Shown here in pieces: positions 45,809 through 57,990 of a stretch of DNA of 64,000 nucleotides (the first letter of the stretch is position 1; the number at the start of each line of letters is the position of its first letter). The position numbers were made by a program, and so were the translations under genes. The notes under the pieces were generated by a model. The model saw only the letters and a list, made by a program, of their open reading frames with translations, did not search any database and was not told where the DNA came from. Origin of the DNA: Garcia nutans (lineage: Eukaryota > Streptophyta > Magnoliopsida > Malpighiales > Euphorbiaceae); the NCBI GenBank assembly GCA_947685225.1, contig CANTUV010000014.1, positions 6,262,001-6,326,000 of the forward strand, written 5' to 3'.

Positions 45809-46274
45809 TGTGGATTTGTTGACTCTGTAATTTGACTTGTCTTTACTGAGTAAAGTGAAACGCACCGTTTTATTTGAAAAGGAGCATGATATATATTCTG
45901 CTGTTAAGGGTTAGGGTATTACGTTTTTCCTTTTCTGTATTTTACTTTTTTCTCTCTCCAGCGGCGCGATTTTTTCTGCTCTGCTAGGGTTTGATCAATC
46001 TTTGCTGTTTCTTGTAAAACCTGTAACAAGAGTGTTACCATATTGTTCTGTGAGTGTTTAAGTGCAAAGAAACATTGATCTGTGAGAGGAGGGTTGTTTG
46101 AGAGGCTGTATTCTGTAATCTTTGACTCTGATTAGTGGATTGATCGACTGAGGATCTCCTCCTCCTTGGATGTAGGCTTTCTTTGTGAAAGCTGAACCAA
46201 GTAAATCTGCTGTGTTGTGTTTTGTATTTTCTTTCTTTCTTTGGTTCTGTGAATTTGGGTTCGAAATCGTTACA
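45809..46274 (+). repeat. 3' LTR of the copia element
   Basis: 466 bp, apparently identical to the 5' LTR, followed by the duplication aaatc. Confidence 0.95.
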
Positions 46275-46279
46275 AAATC

Positions 46280-49200
46280 TTTCTATCAAAATTAAAAGTT
46301 GTGCAATTAAAGATGAAAAAAATATTTATTATCTAATGTTAATAACGGAATCCTAATTAGCATGAAAAAAAAAGAACTCATTTAACTACACAAATACTTA
46401 TTGTAGTAATATATCTGTATTTCTTTTTTTTTTTTCTAAACATTGTATCCTATAATTTAAAGCACTTCCTCTTCAAGTTTATAGGTGTTTCATATTAAAA
46501 TTTTAAATTCGAAATATTTAATTAAGAGACAAGAGATTTCTATTATCTCATCTCATCCCTCGACGATTAAATATATATTCTTTTAATTTTATTTTAATAA
46601 AATTCAAATTTGTATATATACGTATACTAATTTGATACATGTAATTATTAACAAAGATTCACATGTTAAACTAATAATGATGTTTTTAAACTACACGTAA
46701 TTATGCATGCAAAGTCGATACAATTATGACCTACAGCCAATAAAAATTATTATGACCTATAATGCCTGTTATTGAAAATTCCATTGAAACCCTTTAAAAT
46801 ATATGTCTATATTTTTATAATATTTTAATTTAATTTTCAGCAATATTATGGTTAAAATTTGAAATTTTTATTTGAAGATTCTATATTTAGACCTTTCTTT
46901 TTAATAGTGTAGAACCTATATGAAAATGCAAGAACTCTAACAAGCAAGAAAAAACAATTATATTATACACATAATAATTTGATTTATCAAATGAAATTAA
47001 TTATTATTGCATATTAAATAATTATGTTTAGATATTTTATTTTAATTTAGATTTATTAACCTAAAATATACGCTGAAAATTTGCTCTTCCAACAATTCTA
47101 TCATATCATTTTAAAATAGATTATTATATTTTATACTTCTAAAAGTTGTTCTCAATTATACCCTTTGATTAAAATTACTCATGTAAATTTTTTTTCTCCT
47201 CTTGATATATGATATAAATAAAAAAATAAAAAAAATATATTACTATTTAGTCTCTCATATTTAATTTAATAAATAAATTCATATTTCATTTTGAGAAACA
47301 AATGAAATAGTTCCTCACATTTTTTTGTTCATAAAATATTTTCTTGTTGTTTAAAATATTTTTTAGTAGTTAATGATGTATTTAGTTAAATACCATTTAT
47401 AATAAATAAAAAATTGATTAGTAATTTTTTTTATTTGTCAAGTAAGATCATACACTAATTTCAAAATATAATTAAGATCATATTTTTTTTTACGTAATTT
47501 TTCTTTTAAAAATTCTAAAAACTATTTATACATTTTAACAATAAAGAAAATATATATTTTAATTAAATTATATCTACATTTCAAAATGATGAAAACAAAA
47601 GATTATATATTTTTTATAGTTTACAATTTTTATTTATAACATATATATTTTTATTATTTAAAATATGTAGAATATTTTTTTATTTTTTTAAGAAAACTTA
47701 GGTGAAAAATTCAAAAAAAAAAGTTTTATTAAAAAAGAGAGATAATAATATGTTATAAAAATAATCACATAATATACACAAGGTTATTTTGACCTTTTTC
47801 TTATTATTTAAGGGAAAATTTTATTATATTCTTAAAAAGAGCGATGTATTTATTTATTAAAGTAATATGAAAGACTATATAATAATATATCATTTATATT
47901 TTATTTATGTTATGTCATTAAGAGAGAGAGAGAAAAAATTTAAAAGATCAATTTTCATTAAATAATATGGTTGTAAGCAATTTTAAAAATTTAGAGTATA
48001 ATAATTTATTTGTAAAAGGTATGATATTATTATAAAAAAGTTCAAATGTTTTACTGTATTTTGAGTAAATAAAATTTTAATTTATTATATTAAATAATTT
48101 TTAAAAAAAAAATTAACGGTAGACAATAGAGAGAGAGAGAGAGAGAGAGAGCTCGAAAGGTAGCAACTTGCAAGTTCGTCGTTCATTTTTGCTTGACCTT
48201 AAAACTTAAAAAAAAAACGGCGACGTACTAGCATGGTAATAAGAAAAACGGAAAGAAAGTCAAATCGAGATTCGAGGGCGAGAATGATGATGACGTGGCA
48301 TGAACTGGTCGTAAATTTTATGGGTCCCACTCCGCCGAACAAAAATAACGATTCATCCCTCTCTTTGTGGTCCCCACTCTATTGTCGACAAGTGGCATGA
48401 ATATTAATAGATTAGATAATTAGTGCAAATTTGTTTACATTCATGTAAATATATTTTTAGAACTTGCAGTTTTATAAAATATCAATAAGATAATTTGGTT
48501 AATTTTGAAAAAATAAAAATATTATATATATTTCATACAAATTTTAATTAGATTTTATAAAAATACAATAAAATTATTAAAATTAATAAATTAATTTCAT
48601 ATAAATTTAATTTTTATAAAATTACTTGATACATTATATATGGTGAAAGCTTTTCTAAATAATTGTTACACTTAACTCTTATTTAATATGTACAGATAGA
48701 TTTGAAATTTAGCTACATTATTATAAGTTTAAATTCACAAAATTCATAATTATAAAAATAAATTTTAATTTATTAATTTAAAATATATATTAAATTAAAA
48801 TAATAATATATCTTTAACTAATTATTAAAATATATTTTTTAATTCACCTAAAAGGAGTAGCTCAGTTGGTTGAAACAGAGTTGTATAAATAAGAAAAAAG
48901 TGTTTAAATTTTACTAAATATATATTCTTAAAGAAAAATAAAAAGATCTTAATCTGTTTACCAATAATTGATTTGTTTACCAATAATTTCTCTATGATTA
49001 ACTATCACTTTTTATGAAATGATAATTTTTAAATATTTGATTTATATAGACGGAATTTGGGTTAAAAATCAAAATTGAATAAATAATAATATATAAAAAA
49101 AAGAAATAATGAAATGCGGACGAATTTAGATTCTAGAAGTTAATTATATAGTCATGAATTAATTATTTCAAAAGAAATTATCAAATAAAACAAAAATAAT

Positions 49201-50279
49201 TCAAGTAATTTGAAGAGGATTCCATCTTAGGACTAGTCCATCAGTCAACAGTTTAATATCATCTATCTGTCAAATGCTGAATAGAATTCGTTTCGTTTCA
49301 ATGATTATACTTAAATTTAGGAAAATTTACAAAAATAATTTAAAAATAATAAAATTATAAAAATACTGTAACAAAAAAATTTATAAAAATATGATACACA
49401 GAGAATACATTTTTAATATATATTAAATATATATCATAAAATATATAAAAAAAATAAAAATAGTATTTATTTTTATAAACTGAAAAAAAAGCATAATAAA
49501 AATAAAATTTCAAAAAAAAAAATTTGTACATTCAATTCACTTTCAAATTTATAATATTTTTTCATTCATACATTTAATGTAATGTTAGCTAGAGTATATT
49601 ATCTATTTTGAATAAAAAAATCTAATTTCAAATTTCCTTTCTTTATTCTGATATTAATAGAAAATAATTATAATGTTAAATAATTACTAATGTTAAAGAA
49701 TCCTAAGTTTGTTGTCAATTTTCTAAAATGAGAGCGGCAACCAAAATCACCAACTCAAAACTCATTGGTATCAGAATTATGCAAGTGAAGAATGATGAAA
49801 AATAATTAACAATTAAAGTAGTAGTAATCACACTGCTAATCTAAGCTCTACTCCAAACATTTGACTTGAGAACACAACACTTTCACTAAAAGAGACAAAG
49901 CAAAAACAGCATTATAACCTGCTAAAGAATTTTACCCCATTATTGGTGATCTGAAAATGACCTTCAGATGAGACTAGTAAAATGAAACCCAAGCCAACCA
50001 CCCTAACCAGAAAGTGGGTCCCCTCATCTACAACCCTACACTTCCTAATTACATCATCCATTTTTGATTGAAATTTCACCAGACTTGCCAAGACAACTTT
50101 TCATAGATATAGACTCTGCAACCACACCCCATAATGAAAGGAACATGTAATAAAAGACCAAATGCAATCATAACATCTTTACCATTACTACTTTCAAAGT
50201 GTCAAACTTTGCCATAGTTGCTAGTAAAAGTTTTAACATATATAACTTAATACATGGCTATATGTTATGTAAAGTATCA
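46280..50279. other. AT-rich intergenic region between the copia element and the HD-ZIP III gene 3' end
   Basis: No ORF of interest. It holds a (GA)n run at 48129-48151, then about 270 bp of more balanced composition with a tgacgtggca box (48292) and tgggtcccac-like motifs, and a SINE-like Pol III box at 48858. The HD-ZIP gene's 3' UTR probably occupies the last few hundred bases before 50280. Confidence 0.6.
48851..48950 (+). mobile_element. Degenerate tRNA-derived SINE head
   Basis: A-box-like tagctcagttgg at 48858-48869, with a weak B-box-like gtttaaattttac about 40 bp downstream. This resembles the tRNA-like head of Au-type plant SINEs. No clear 3' end or duplication was found. Confidence 0.35.
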
Positions 50280-53200
50280 TCACACAAAAGACCAGTTCAT
50301 GAACATGAAGGCTAGGCAATGGTTGGAATCATCGTCATTAAGGACATTCCATGCAATGGCCTGGTCGTACGAGATTGCCCTCCCCATGCTTGAAACACAT
50401 ATACCTGCTGGCAGATGTGCAAATCCCTGAAAGAAATTTCATAATAACATGTTGCGTTAAAGAACCTCCCCCAGCAAAGCCAGCCATGCTACCATGAAAA
50501 ATTGATGTTCATGAGAAACAGATTTGTATTAGCCAGCATTTTAAGAGCCAATACCAGGAACTAATAAAAAAGTTCATTCTTGGACTCTGAAATTTTAGCT
50601 AGGTCTATAGAGATACAAAAGTTGGTTTGTGGATCTACTTATAGAGATCAATGACTACAGGTATCTAGAATTTTACCTGTTGCATGATCTTAGAGAACTC
50701 AGAGCAGAGAACCTTCCGCCCTGCTTCATCTAGAATCTTGTCAAGCATAATATCCTGAAGGGCTACAAGAGTAGTTTCGAGCATGTCAAGTCCAGCCTGG
50801 TTTGCAAAGGTGAAGACAGGAGATGCCTGCAGTTATATTTTTACTGATAATATTAATTTCCCTTGTACAAAGAATGATCATAGGATCAAGAATTCCTCTT
50901 ATTGGTTAAGAACAAAGTATAAATTGATTACATTAGTTTTCAAGGAACAGCACATGATTGCATCTGAATGGTTCCAAAGTTGCTTTAACAATGCATCGCC
51001 AGCTTGGGATTCAACCCGGAAGAGATCTCCTGAGGTATGGATCCTGTAACACATCATAATGAGTATAAAAAAAGAAAAAACAGCAACTAAGATACTCTGT
51101 GCAAACTCATTGGATTCACCATTTTAATTAAAAAGAACTTATTAAATGTTGTGTTTTCCAAATCATAACCTTATAAAAACGACAAACTTTGGTATGGGAC
51201 ACATCAGTCACATCTTTAATAGTAATCAGTCACAAATTGGAAGTGACTCATGGTAAGTTATAGTGATATTACTAAACAACCTGTCAAACAAATGAAACTT
51301 TGACTAAAACTAGCCAAATTTGAAGTAAATCTTTCACACAAAGAATAATGGCATATACCTGTAGCTTCGGTAAATCCATCGTGCCAAAGTAAGAGCCTCA
51401 GGTGAACCAGGAAGTGACTTTGGCCCTAGATGGGAGCTGAGTCGTGAAGGGGATATAGCCATTGCAACCCTCTGAACAGACCCCACAACACTACGCACAT
51501 ACTGGCGAGCCATAGCAGCCACATTGTCTCGCAAGTGATTCTCAAAAGTAAATTGGAATGCAATGGTCAGGACTGACCTAAGGTTATAACTGTTGGTGTC
51601 AGCTTCACTAGATGGACGTGCACCACCAGCACCTACTTCAAGTGTAGAAGCCAAATCTAGCGTGCGGGTTGCAGCAGGCCCATCCTACAGTAAAACCAAA
51701 CAATAAATGAAGCATCAGCAAAGAGAATTCAAAACCATTTCATATTCCGAAATTTAATTGGCACTTATAGTAGCTCATGATTAATAGTAGACTTTCTTCT
51801 CTTGGTTGAATAGAAAGTTAACAATTGAAAAGACTACCAATTTAGCTTAAGTGGTGGAGCATCTCAAAAAGCATTGATTTCTGAACAGCATGCCACCAAT
51901 GTCCATATCATTTTATATTTTTAGTACAATAAACAATGTCAAAAGAATCTTTGATTGTGCTATGTTAAAATTCTACATGAATGATTATCTTATAAGATGA
52001 GAGGTCACCCAACTGTTTTAGGATCCAATGGTATAACTCGAAAACCAGACGGCAACAAAGGAGCATCATCAGAGAATGATTCATCAATAGGTGCGAAGAC
52101 AAGCTGGGCACAGGCCCCAACAGCATTTTCATCAACCCCACTGCATAGCTGTCAAAATGGAATTTTGTAAATATGATCAATACAAAGGATGCTCATTGGA
52201 TAAAAAAATTTCCTCAGAATAGATGGCAAGTAAACCAACCTGTAATAAGTACATGTCCCGTGCCAAAGCTACATCTTCAGGGGAGAAGGCATGACCCTCT
52301 AGCCGAACTACCTCCAAGAACTATATGCAGGGAAAATCCAGAACTTTTCAATATATGACCCAAAAATAAAATCAAGGATATATGAATTTGGTTAAAAAAT
52401 TGTTACCTCCTCATGCTCCACAGTATGGGCAAGAGGTAAAATGACCTGGCTGCTAGGGAAGCCACCGGGTCTTGCGCAAGGAACAGCATAAGGACTAGCT
52501 TTTAGACATGCAGCAGAGTAAGTATCAACCCCATAGTCAGCCCATTCTGAACGATGCTCCCTCAGAAAACGAACAAGCAGAGCAGGAGGGACATTCTGTA
52601 GACCACATGTGCAGTTATTGTTAATAAATTTTAGTCAATTATCAAGGTATCAAACATGAAATCGTGAATGTAATGTTTCATATCTGACAAAGCAATATGC
52701 AGAATATAGGAAAAATATCTACAGATAGTTGGGCACAATAAACAAGGATATTAAGCTCAGAATAATCTGTTTGATTTCTGCCGAATACCTGCAACAACAT
52801 TGATGCCTTTGCACACAACACCCCTCCTCCAAAAGTTGGGAACATCGATTGATTATATTGAGACCCAAGAAATTTATTTGGGGATGAATTTATGACAATG
52901 GTCACATCCTCCACACCATCACCACCAAGAAGTGACCAGCCATCATCTGCAAATCCATTGACAGCATCATTGAAACCCCTGATATCGACCATAAATAAGC
53001 AATTAGTTCACAGAGAAGGGCAGAAAAATTATATTCCAAAATAAATGAGACTTAGCAGTTAAAAGGAAACAATTTAGCATTGAAATAACTATGCTAGTTT
53101 TAGACAGTTGGCCAAGCCCAATTATCAAATACTGAGTTATTAGGCCTTACCTACAGAGCCTCTGACTAAACGTCCTCAAAACAGCAGGCTGGCGACCCCC

Positions 53201-56200
53201 ACCATACTGAATTTCTCCACTAGTCTCTTGTGCAATTTGCCGTATATGCCGCAAGGCCTAAATAATAGAGCACAAAGACAGTAATGAATATAATTGACCA
53301 AATCAAAGAAGAAATGATCCAAGTCATAAAGTAGTCCTTACAGCCAGTGTCATTTTCTGAGCAAGAATTTTGGATGATTCATAAAGTGGCCTCAGAACTT
53401 CAGGAACACTCCATGCCTGACATTAAAATAACATACTTTAAGGTAATCTGGAAAGCAAATAAATTGAAACTATGTTACTGGAAAACTTGAACAGTTGAAT
53501 TATACACAGTTCTTACATCCAAATCAACATGATCAACAATGTGAATGATGGACCCACCACCCTCACAGGGTCGAATAAGAAAGCCACTAGGAAGCATTTC
53601 AGCTCTTACAAAGTTAGAAGCAGGTGGGCCAGTTGGGCCACCAGTACTAGTGGTTAGTGACCTCTCGCATATCTGACATAAATTGAGACAAAATGTATTA
53701 TAACCAATGCCATTTTGCAAACGCATTAAACAATGAATAAATTAGAGGAAAAGAGGGAACACACGACTTACCACGAGACTGCCATCTTCCAAAGTTGTAG
53801 CGTATCTCAACGTCCAAAAGTCACGTGCTGCAGCCAATGTTGTTGGGGAATAAGTCTGGTAAAGAAAGAAATAATATAGTCAAAATCAAAGAAATAATAA
53901 AGATCCATACAAAAGAATATAGTCAAAATCAGAAGTTCAAGGACTCAAAAGAAGGCTAAAGCTGTGACTAGTTTATTGTTAACAAATTCACAAACCTGCA
54001 TGTATATGAGCTCAATTGTGCCACCATTTCCCGTAGGAATTACACTCAAAGTGTCAAGGCATCGACAGTCGCGAAACCAAGATGGACGATCTTTGAGGAT
54101 TTCAGCAACCTACAGAGACACTCTCATCATGAGCTTTACAAAAGAGCAAGCAATATATGAACAATTCAACGTGGGAGAGAAATGTACCTCCGTGGGCTCT
54201 AGACTCACGAGGCCACAGGCCCGTGCTGCTACCCCACTGCAATTGCGGGAAACAGCAACGATGCCAATAGAATCCGGACCAGGCTAAATAGTTATCAATA
54301 GGAAAGAGCATTATATATCAGAAATAGCCACAAAAAATGCATTAACCATAAAGAAATCAAGCACCACAAGTAAATATCAAATGTTCAAGAATTCTTACCT
54401 TCATCCCAATCATCTGTACCCAGTCGACAGCAGTTCCAGTAGCCTTGGAAAGGAACTCTGCCAGGGTCTCCTCAGCTATTGCGAGAAGACTACCAAATGA
54501 TACAAGGTTTAGAAGCTAATTAGAAAAAGTGCAACAAGTAGCATTTTGATTAAATTAGCTCAAAATCAGGAATTACCTACCCAGCTGGGTTGTTAGCATC
54601 ACGTTGGGGATGCTGAGGTGTTGGGTTTTGCTGTTGTTGTTGACCACTCACAACCACAGACTCACAGCTATTGTCTGTGGTCATTGCTGAAGCCTGTTAG
54701 AGAAATTACTTTAATGGGCATACATAAAAAAATACATGTTTGATTTCTTCATGATAGTTACATAATGGTAATAAAAATATGCAAAACATGACCCATGGAT
54801 GGTTTTAGTAGAGTACATATGAAGGAAAAACAAATTCATGCGAAATAAATGTTTATCAGCAGGAATTGATACAGAGAAGAAGCAAGATGCTAGAAATGAT
54901 TTCCTCTTGACCTAAGATCACAAAATTCAAAGAACAGAACTAATTGAAAAGACCAATGAGCTTACGGGCTGCAGTTGTTGGCGCATGTATCCATTCTCAT
55001 AGACCAACTGCGAGACCTGCTTCTGCAAGCGGTCGTTCTCTTCCATCAATAGCTTGTTCATAGCAGTCAGCTTTCTATTCACAGTCTGGAGACGGGAAGC
55101 TTCCTTCCTCTGTTTTTCGCGACATCTGTCATGAAGAAGGAATGGACAACATGATTTTAGTTTAAGTATCACTAGAACATTAAACTTCTTTCCTCAAAAA
55201 TCAATAAAATAGAGACAATCCAATCAGAAAGCAGAGACTACAAAAATTCCCGGCAGCACAACATGGAATTTGTTAGAAAACAAATAATTGTCAAAAAATA
55301 AAACCCAAAAATTCTAAAAACTTTTCAGGCTAATAAAGATTCATAAAAACAACAAGGAGCAAAAAACCAATTAAAAAATATGATACAGGATTCTAGGTCA
55401 AAACACATATATTAGTTGCATAACAGAACAGTTAAAAAAAAGTGAGATCAAGCCTAAGATGTCATATACTTCTTTTGTTCAAGAGACCCCCAGTTAAGTT
55501 GCATGTAACTTAAGATAGATGCCCGAAATAATATGCCAAAGGGAGAGGAAAAAATATTCCTGACCCCAGTCAAAGAATCATTTCTTGATCTTTCTACAGC
55601 AAGAGGATAAAAAAAAACCTTTCTTCTTTTGTTTTTTCATTTCAAAATGGACAGTAGAGAAAAACTAGTATAAAAATGGGAAATATATAAATACATTAAC
55701 AAAAGTGACTTCTTAAGTTATCATTACCATCCATTCATTGAATTTCAACCCACGATAACCGATATTCAGTGAACAAACCCATGATGATTCACAAACGCAA
55801 AAAATTTTGAAGAAAAAAAAATATAAATATAATCATACAAAAATTGCATTTTGATACCTTCTGCAGAAACATAAATAGGAGAACTCATCAAAGAGATAAA
55901 TAAAGAACTCCAGTAAAGCAAAGAAATGGCTTTACATTGAAAGATAGCGATGGCTAATAATTCCTTCCATTTATTATCAAAGATAATGAGAATATAGAAA
56001 GCATTTAAAAACCATTCAAGGAAATATTTAAAAAAAAACTAATAATAACAAGTACATTACACAAGCCATTTACTTCAAATAATATCGTACAAGGAAAATA
56101 TATCACCAGCCTTTAGAAGAAAGATGGCATTTAAAAAGTTTTATTTCAGTAAATACATAGGTAATACCTTTTTAACAACGAAGTTCACACCAAGAATAAA

Positions 56201-56944
56201 GTTAAAAGGAAGATAAACCAAAAATAAAGACAAAAAAAACTGGCATTTTCTTTTCAGAATTTTACTTTCTTCAAAGAGATTAACGCAAGGGAAGAAGAAA
56301 TCCAAAAAAAGAAGGCCAACAAATTTTCCAAAACCAACAACAGACCATTTCTCTTAAAATTTAAAATCCAAACATAGCAGCTTTTTTCCCTATAACAAAG
56401 CTTATTTTACTAAAAACAAAAAAAACACAAAATATAGGATTCAGAATATCTAGAAGAAAAATAGAACCATATTTCATTCCTCATTTTCCTGAAATATGAA
56501 CCACAAGACAAAATGGCACCCAAAGGCACAAATATAAACTAAGGTAAAAAAAATACATTAATAGATCTCATTTTGATTTTTTTTAAAACAAGAGATTGAA
56601 TATCTTTAGGGAGAAAAAGACAAAACCCCATTTTATCAAATCGTAAAAGAAAGAGGTGGAACATATGCACTTAGATAGAGAGAGAGATTTGTGGCCTTGC
56701 TTCTCTATAGTTGTTGAATGTCTATTTACCTGCGGTTCTGAAACCAGACTTTAATCTGTTTAGGCTCTATGTTAGACAGGATAGCACACTCTTTAATGAT
56801 CTGCTGCCTTCTCAAAGAACTAGGCTTTGGGTATTCTGTGTATACCCTCTCCAATGCCTCCACTTGCTCAGGTGTATACCTCACATACTTGCTTGAATCC
56901 ATCTGTTTGTTATTTCCTTCCTTATTGTGCATAGCAAGAGCCAT
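50280..56944 (-). CDS. Class III HD-ZIP transcription factor, PHABULOSA/PHAVOLUTA type
   Basis: Eighteen coding exons on the minus strand: 56944-56730, 55125-54966, 54693-54581, 54489-54399, 54283-54188, 54109-53996, 53855-53772, 53672-53517, 53416-53342, 53257-53151, 52978-52789, 52595-52407, 52320-52240, 52148-52014, 51684-51359, 51043-50932, 50826-50677 and 50426-50280 (TGA). Phases agree throughout, giving 846 residues; relatives are about 840-850. Domains: homeodomain (about 19-80, KYVRYTPEQVEALERVY, VWFQNRR); leucine zipper (about 85-130, MEENDRLQKQVSQLV); START (about 165-380, GMK/PGPDSIG); and a C-terminal MEKHLA domain ending FMFMNWSFV. QRDANNPAG and GACAQLVFAPIDESF point to the PHB/PHV branch rather than REVOLUTA or ATHB8/15. 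This nuclear regulator specifies adaxial leaf fate, shoot meristem and vascular pattern. The START coding sequence holds the miR165/166 site. A 5' UTR intron is likely. Coding frame intact. Confidence 0.96.
54274..54409 (-). promoter_or_regulatory. miR165/166 target site, split by an intron
   Basis: The last 11 nt of exon 4 (TTGGGATGAAG, 54409-54399) and first 10 nt of exon 5 (CCTGGTCCGG, 54283-54274) together form the classic 21-nt site in spliced mRNA. It pairs with miR166 (5' end UCGGACCAGGCUUC) with only 5'-side mismatches and G:U wobbles. In genomic DNA a 115-bp intron separates the halves, so only spliced RNA is a target. The same split site is known in Arabidopsis PHB and PHV. Confidence 0.93.
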
Positions 56945-57990
56945 ATACACCAACCACACCCACCAAAGCAACCCAAAAGAAAAAAAGAACACCTAAAAGA
57001 TAGAAAGAGGCCAAAAAACAACACAACCCAGAAACTTTTTTGGGGTGTTTAGTCAATCAAAACCAAAAAAACCCCAAAAAATACAAATACCCAGATAGTA
57101 TCTTAGAGTTTTCAAGACAGTAAAGAATGAGCTTAGTTTTTCTAGACAAATGATTGTCTTGGGTTTGGTTCTTGATTATCTTCTTCTTTGCTAGTGTTGG
57201 CAGTAGTAGTGGTGATGGCGGTGGTATCAGGCAGGCTCTCTCCTCCAAGAGAGCCTCCTCTCTCCTTCATCAGATTGGTGGTGGTAGTGTGTGGAGGGTT
57301 TTGGGTTTTCTCTGTTATCTCTCACTTTTAATTTCTCTTACACTCACCGTGTAACATCTCAGAGAGAAAAAGGACCCAAGTTTTAGAAAGGAAGTAGGAT
57401 TCAAGAGACTAGTGGTTTTTATCTTAAGACACCAATCTCGAGATTATTTTCTGTGAAACTTTGTTATTAGAGAAAAAACAAAACAAACAGAACAAAACCA
57501 GACCAGACCAGACCAAACCAGACCAAACCCAACCCACAGAAGTAAAGAGGTCAATAAGATATTCTGTTGTAGAAAGAGAAGAGATTTTGAGCGTTTTTAT
57601 GAGCAAAATAGAAAAAGAGAAACAAACGGAAACAAACACAAAACAGCCAATTATAAATGAGAAGCCAAATGGTATTATTAATAATATTATTATTGAAATT
57701 CGAAAGTTGAAAGCTTTATTTTCATTTTTTGTCTTGTGGATTCTGGGGTTTCCTTCTCTTATATTATATATAAATGAAGAAAAAAAAGTGTTATAAAAAA
57801 AATGAAGAATAAAAAGAAAAAGATAGAGAGAGAATAAATGAGAGCAGGCAGATGGGGTTGATGTCTTTTACCTGACACACTATCAGAGACGTTTTTTGAC
57901 GAATGGGTTTTCCTCTGTTTTCTCTCTTTCTCTTTCTCTTTCCTCTGAGAAAGAAAGAATCAAAGAAAAAGAATTACGCTTAAAAAAAGA
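56945..57990 (-). promoter_or_regulatory. 5' UTR with probable intron, and promoter of the HD-ZIP III gene
   Basis: On the minus strand a donor (GTGTCAG|gtaaaa, exon end 57872) and a strong acceptor (ctttctatcttttag|GTGTTC, exon start 56992) bracket a likely 5' UTR intron (56993-57871). The first UTR exon would be about 57872-57965. Splicing removes most upstream ATGs. The intron also holds a gaccagaccagacc tract (plus strand 57500-57525). A TATA-like tataaatttg lies at 57992-58001, about 35 bp before the presumed start. Inferred from sequence alone. Confidence 0.5.

Larger units (their letters stand above)
40925..46274 (+). mobile_element. Ty1/copia LTR retrotransposon, recent insertion
   Basis: A 5,350-bp element flanked by the duplication aaatc (40920-40924 and 46275-46279). 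Its LTRs are 466 bp each (40925-41390 and 45809-46274) and I found no difference on reading them against each other. PBS TGGTATCAGAGC (41392-41403) matches initiator tRNA-Met. A single gag-pol frame follows in the copia order gag, PR, INT, RT, RNase H. The polypurine tract ggtggagata precedes the 3' LTR. The insertion is therefore very young. The coding frame nevertheless has one TGA and one frameshift, so this copy would need proteins from elsewhere. Confidence 0.96.

Noticed and set aside
50783..51049. Plus-strand frame inside the HD-ZIP III gene
   Set aside because: It is antisense to exons 16-17 and an intron, with no domain.
57154..57354. Plus-strand frame with hydrophobic residues upstream of the HD-ZIP gene
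   Set aside because: It lies in the probable 5' UTR intron on the opposite strand; Gly/Ser-repeat sequence, no family.
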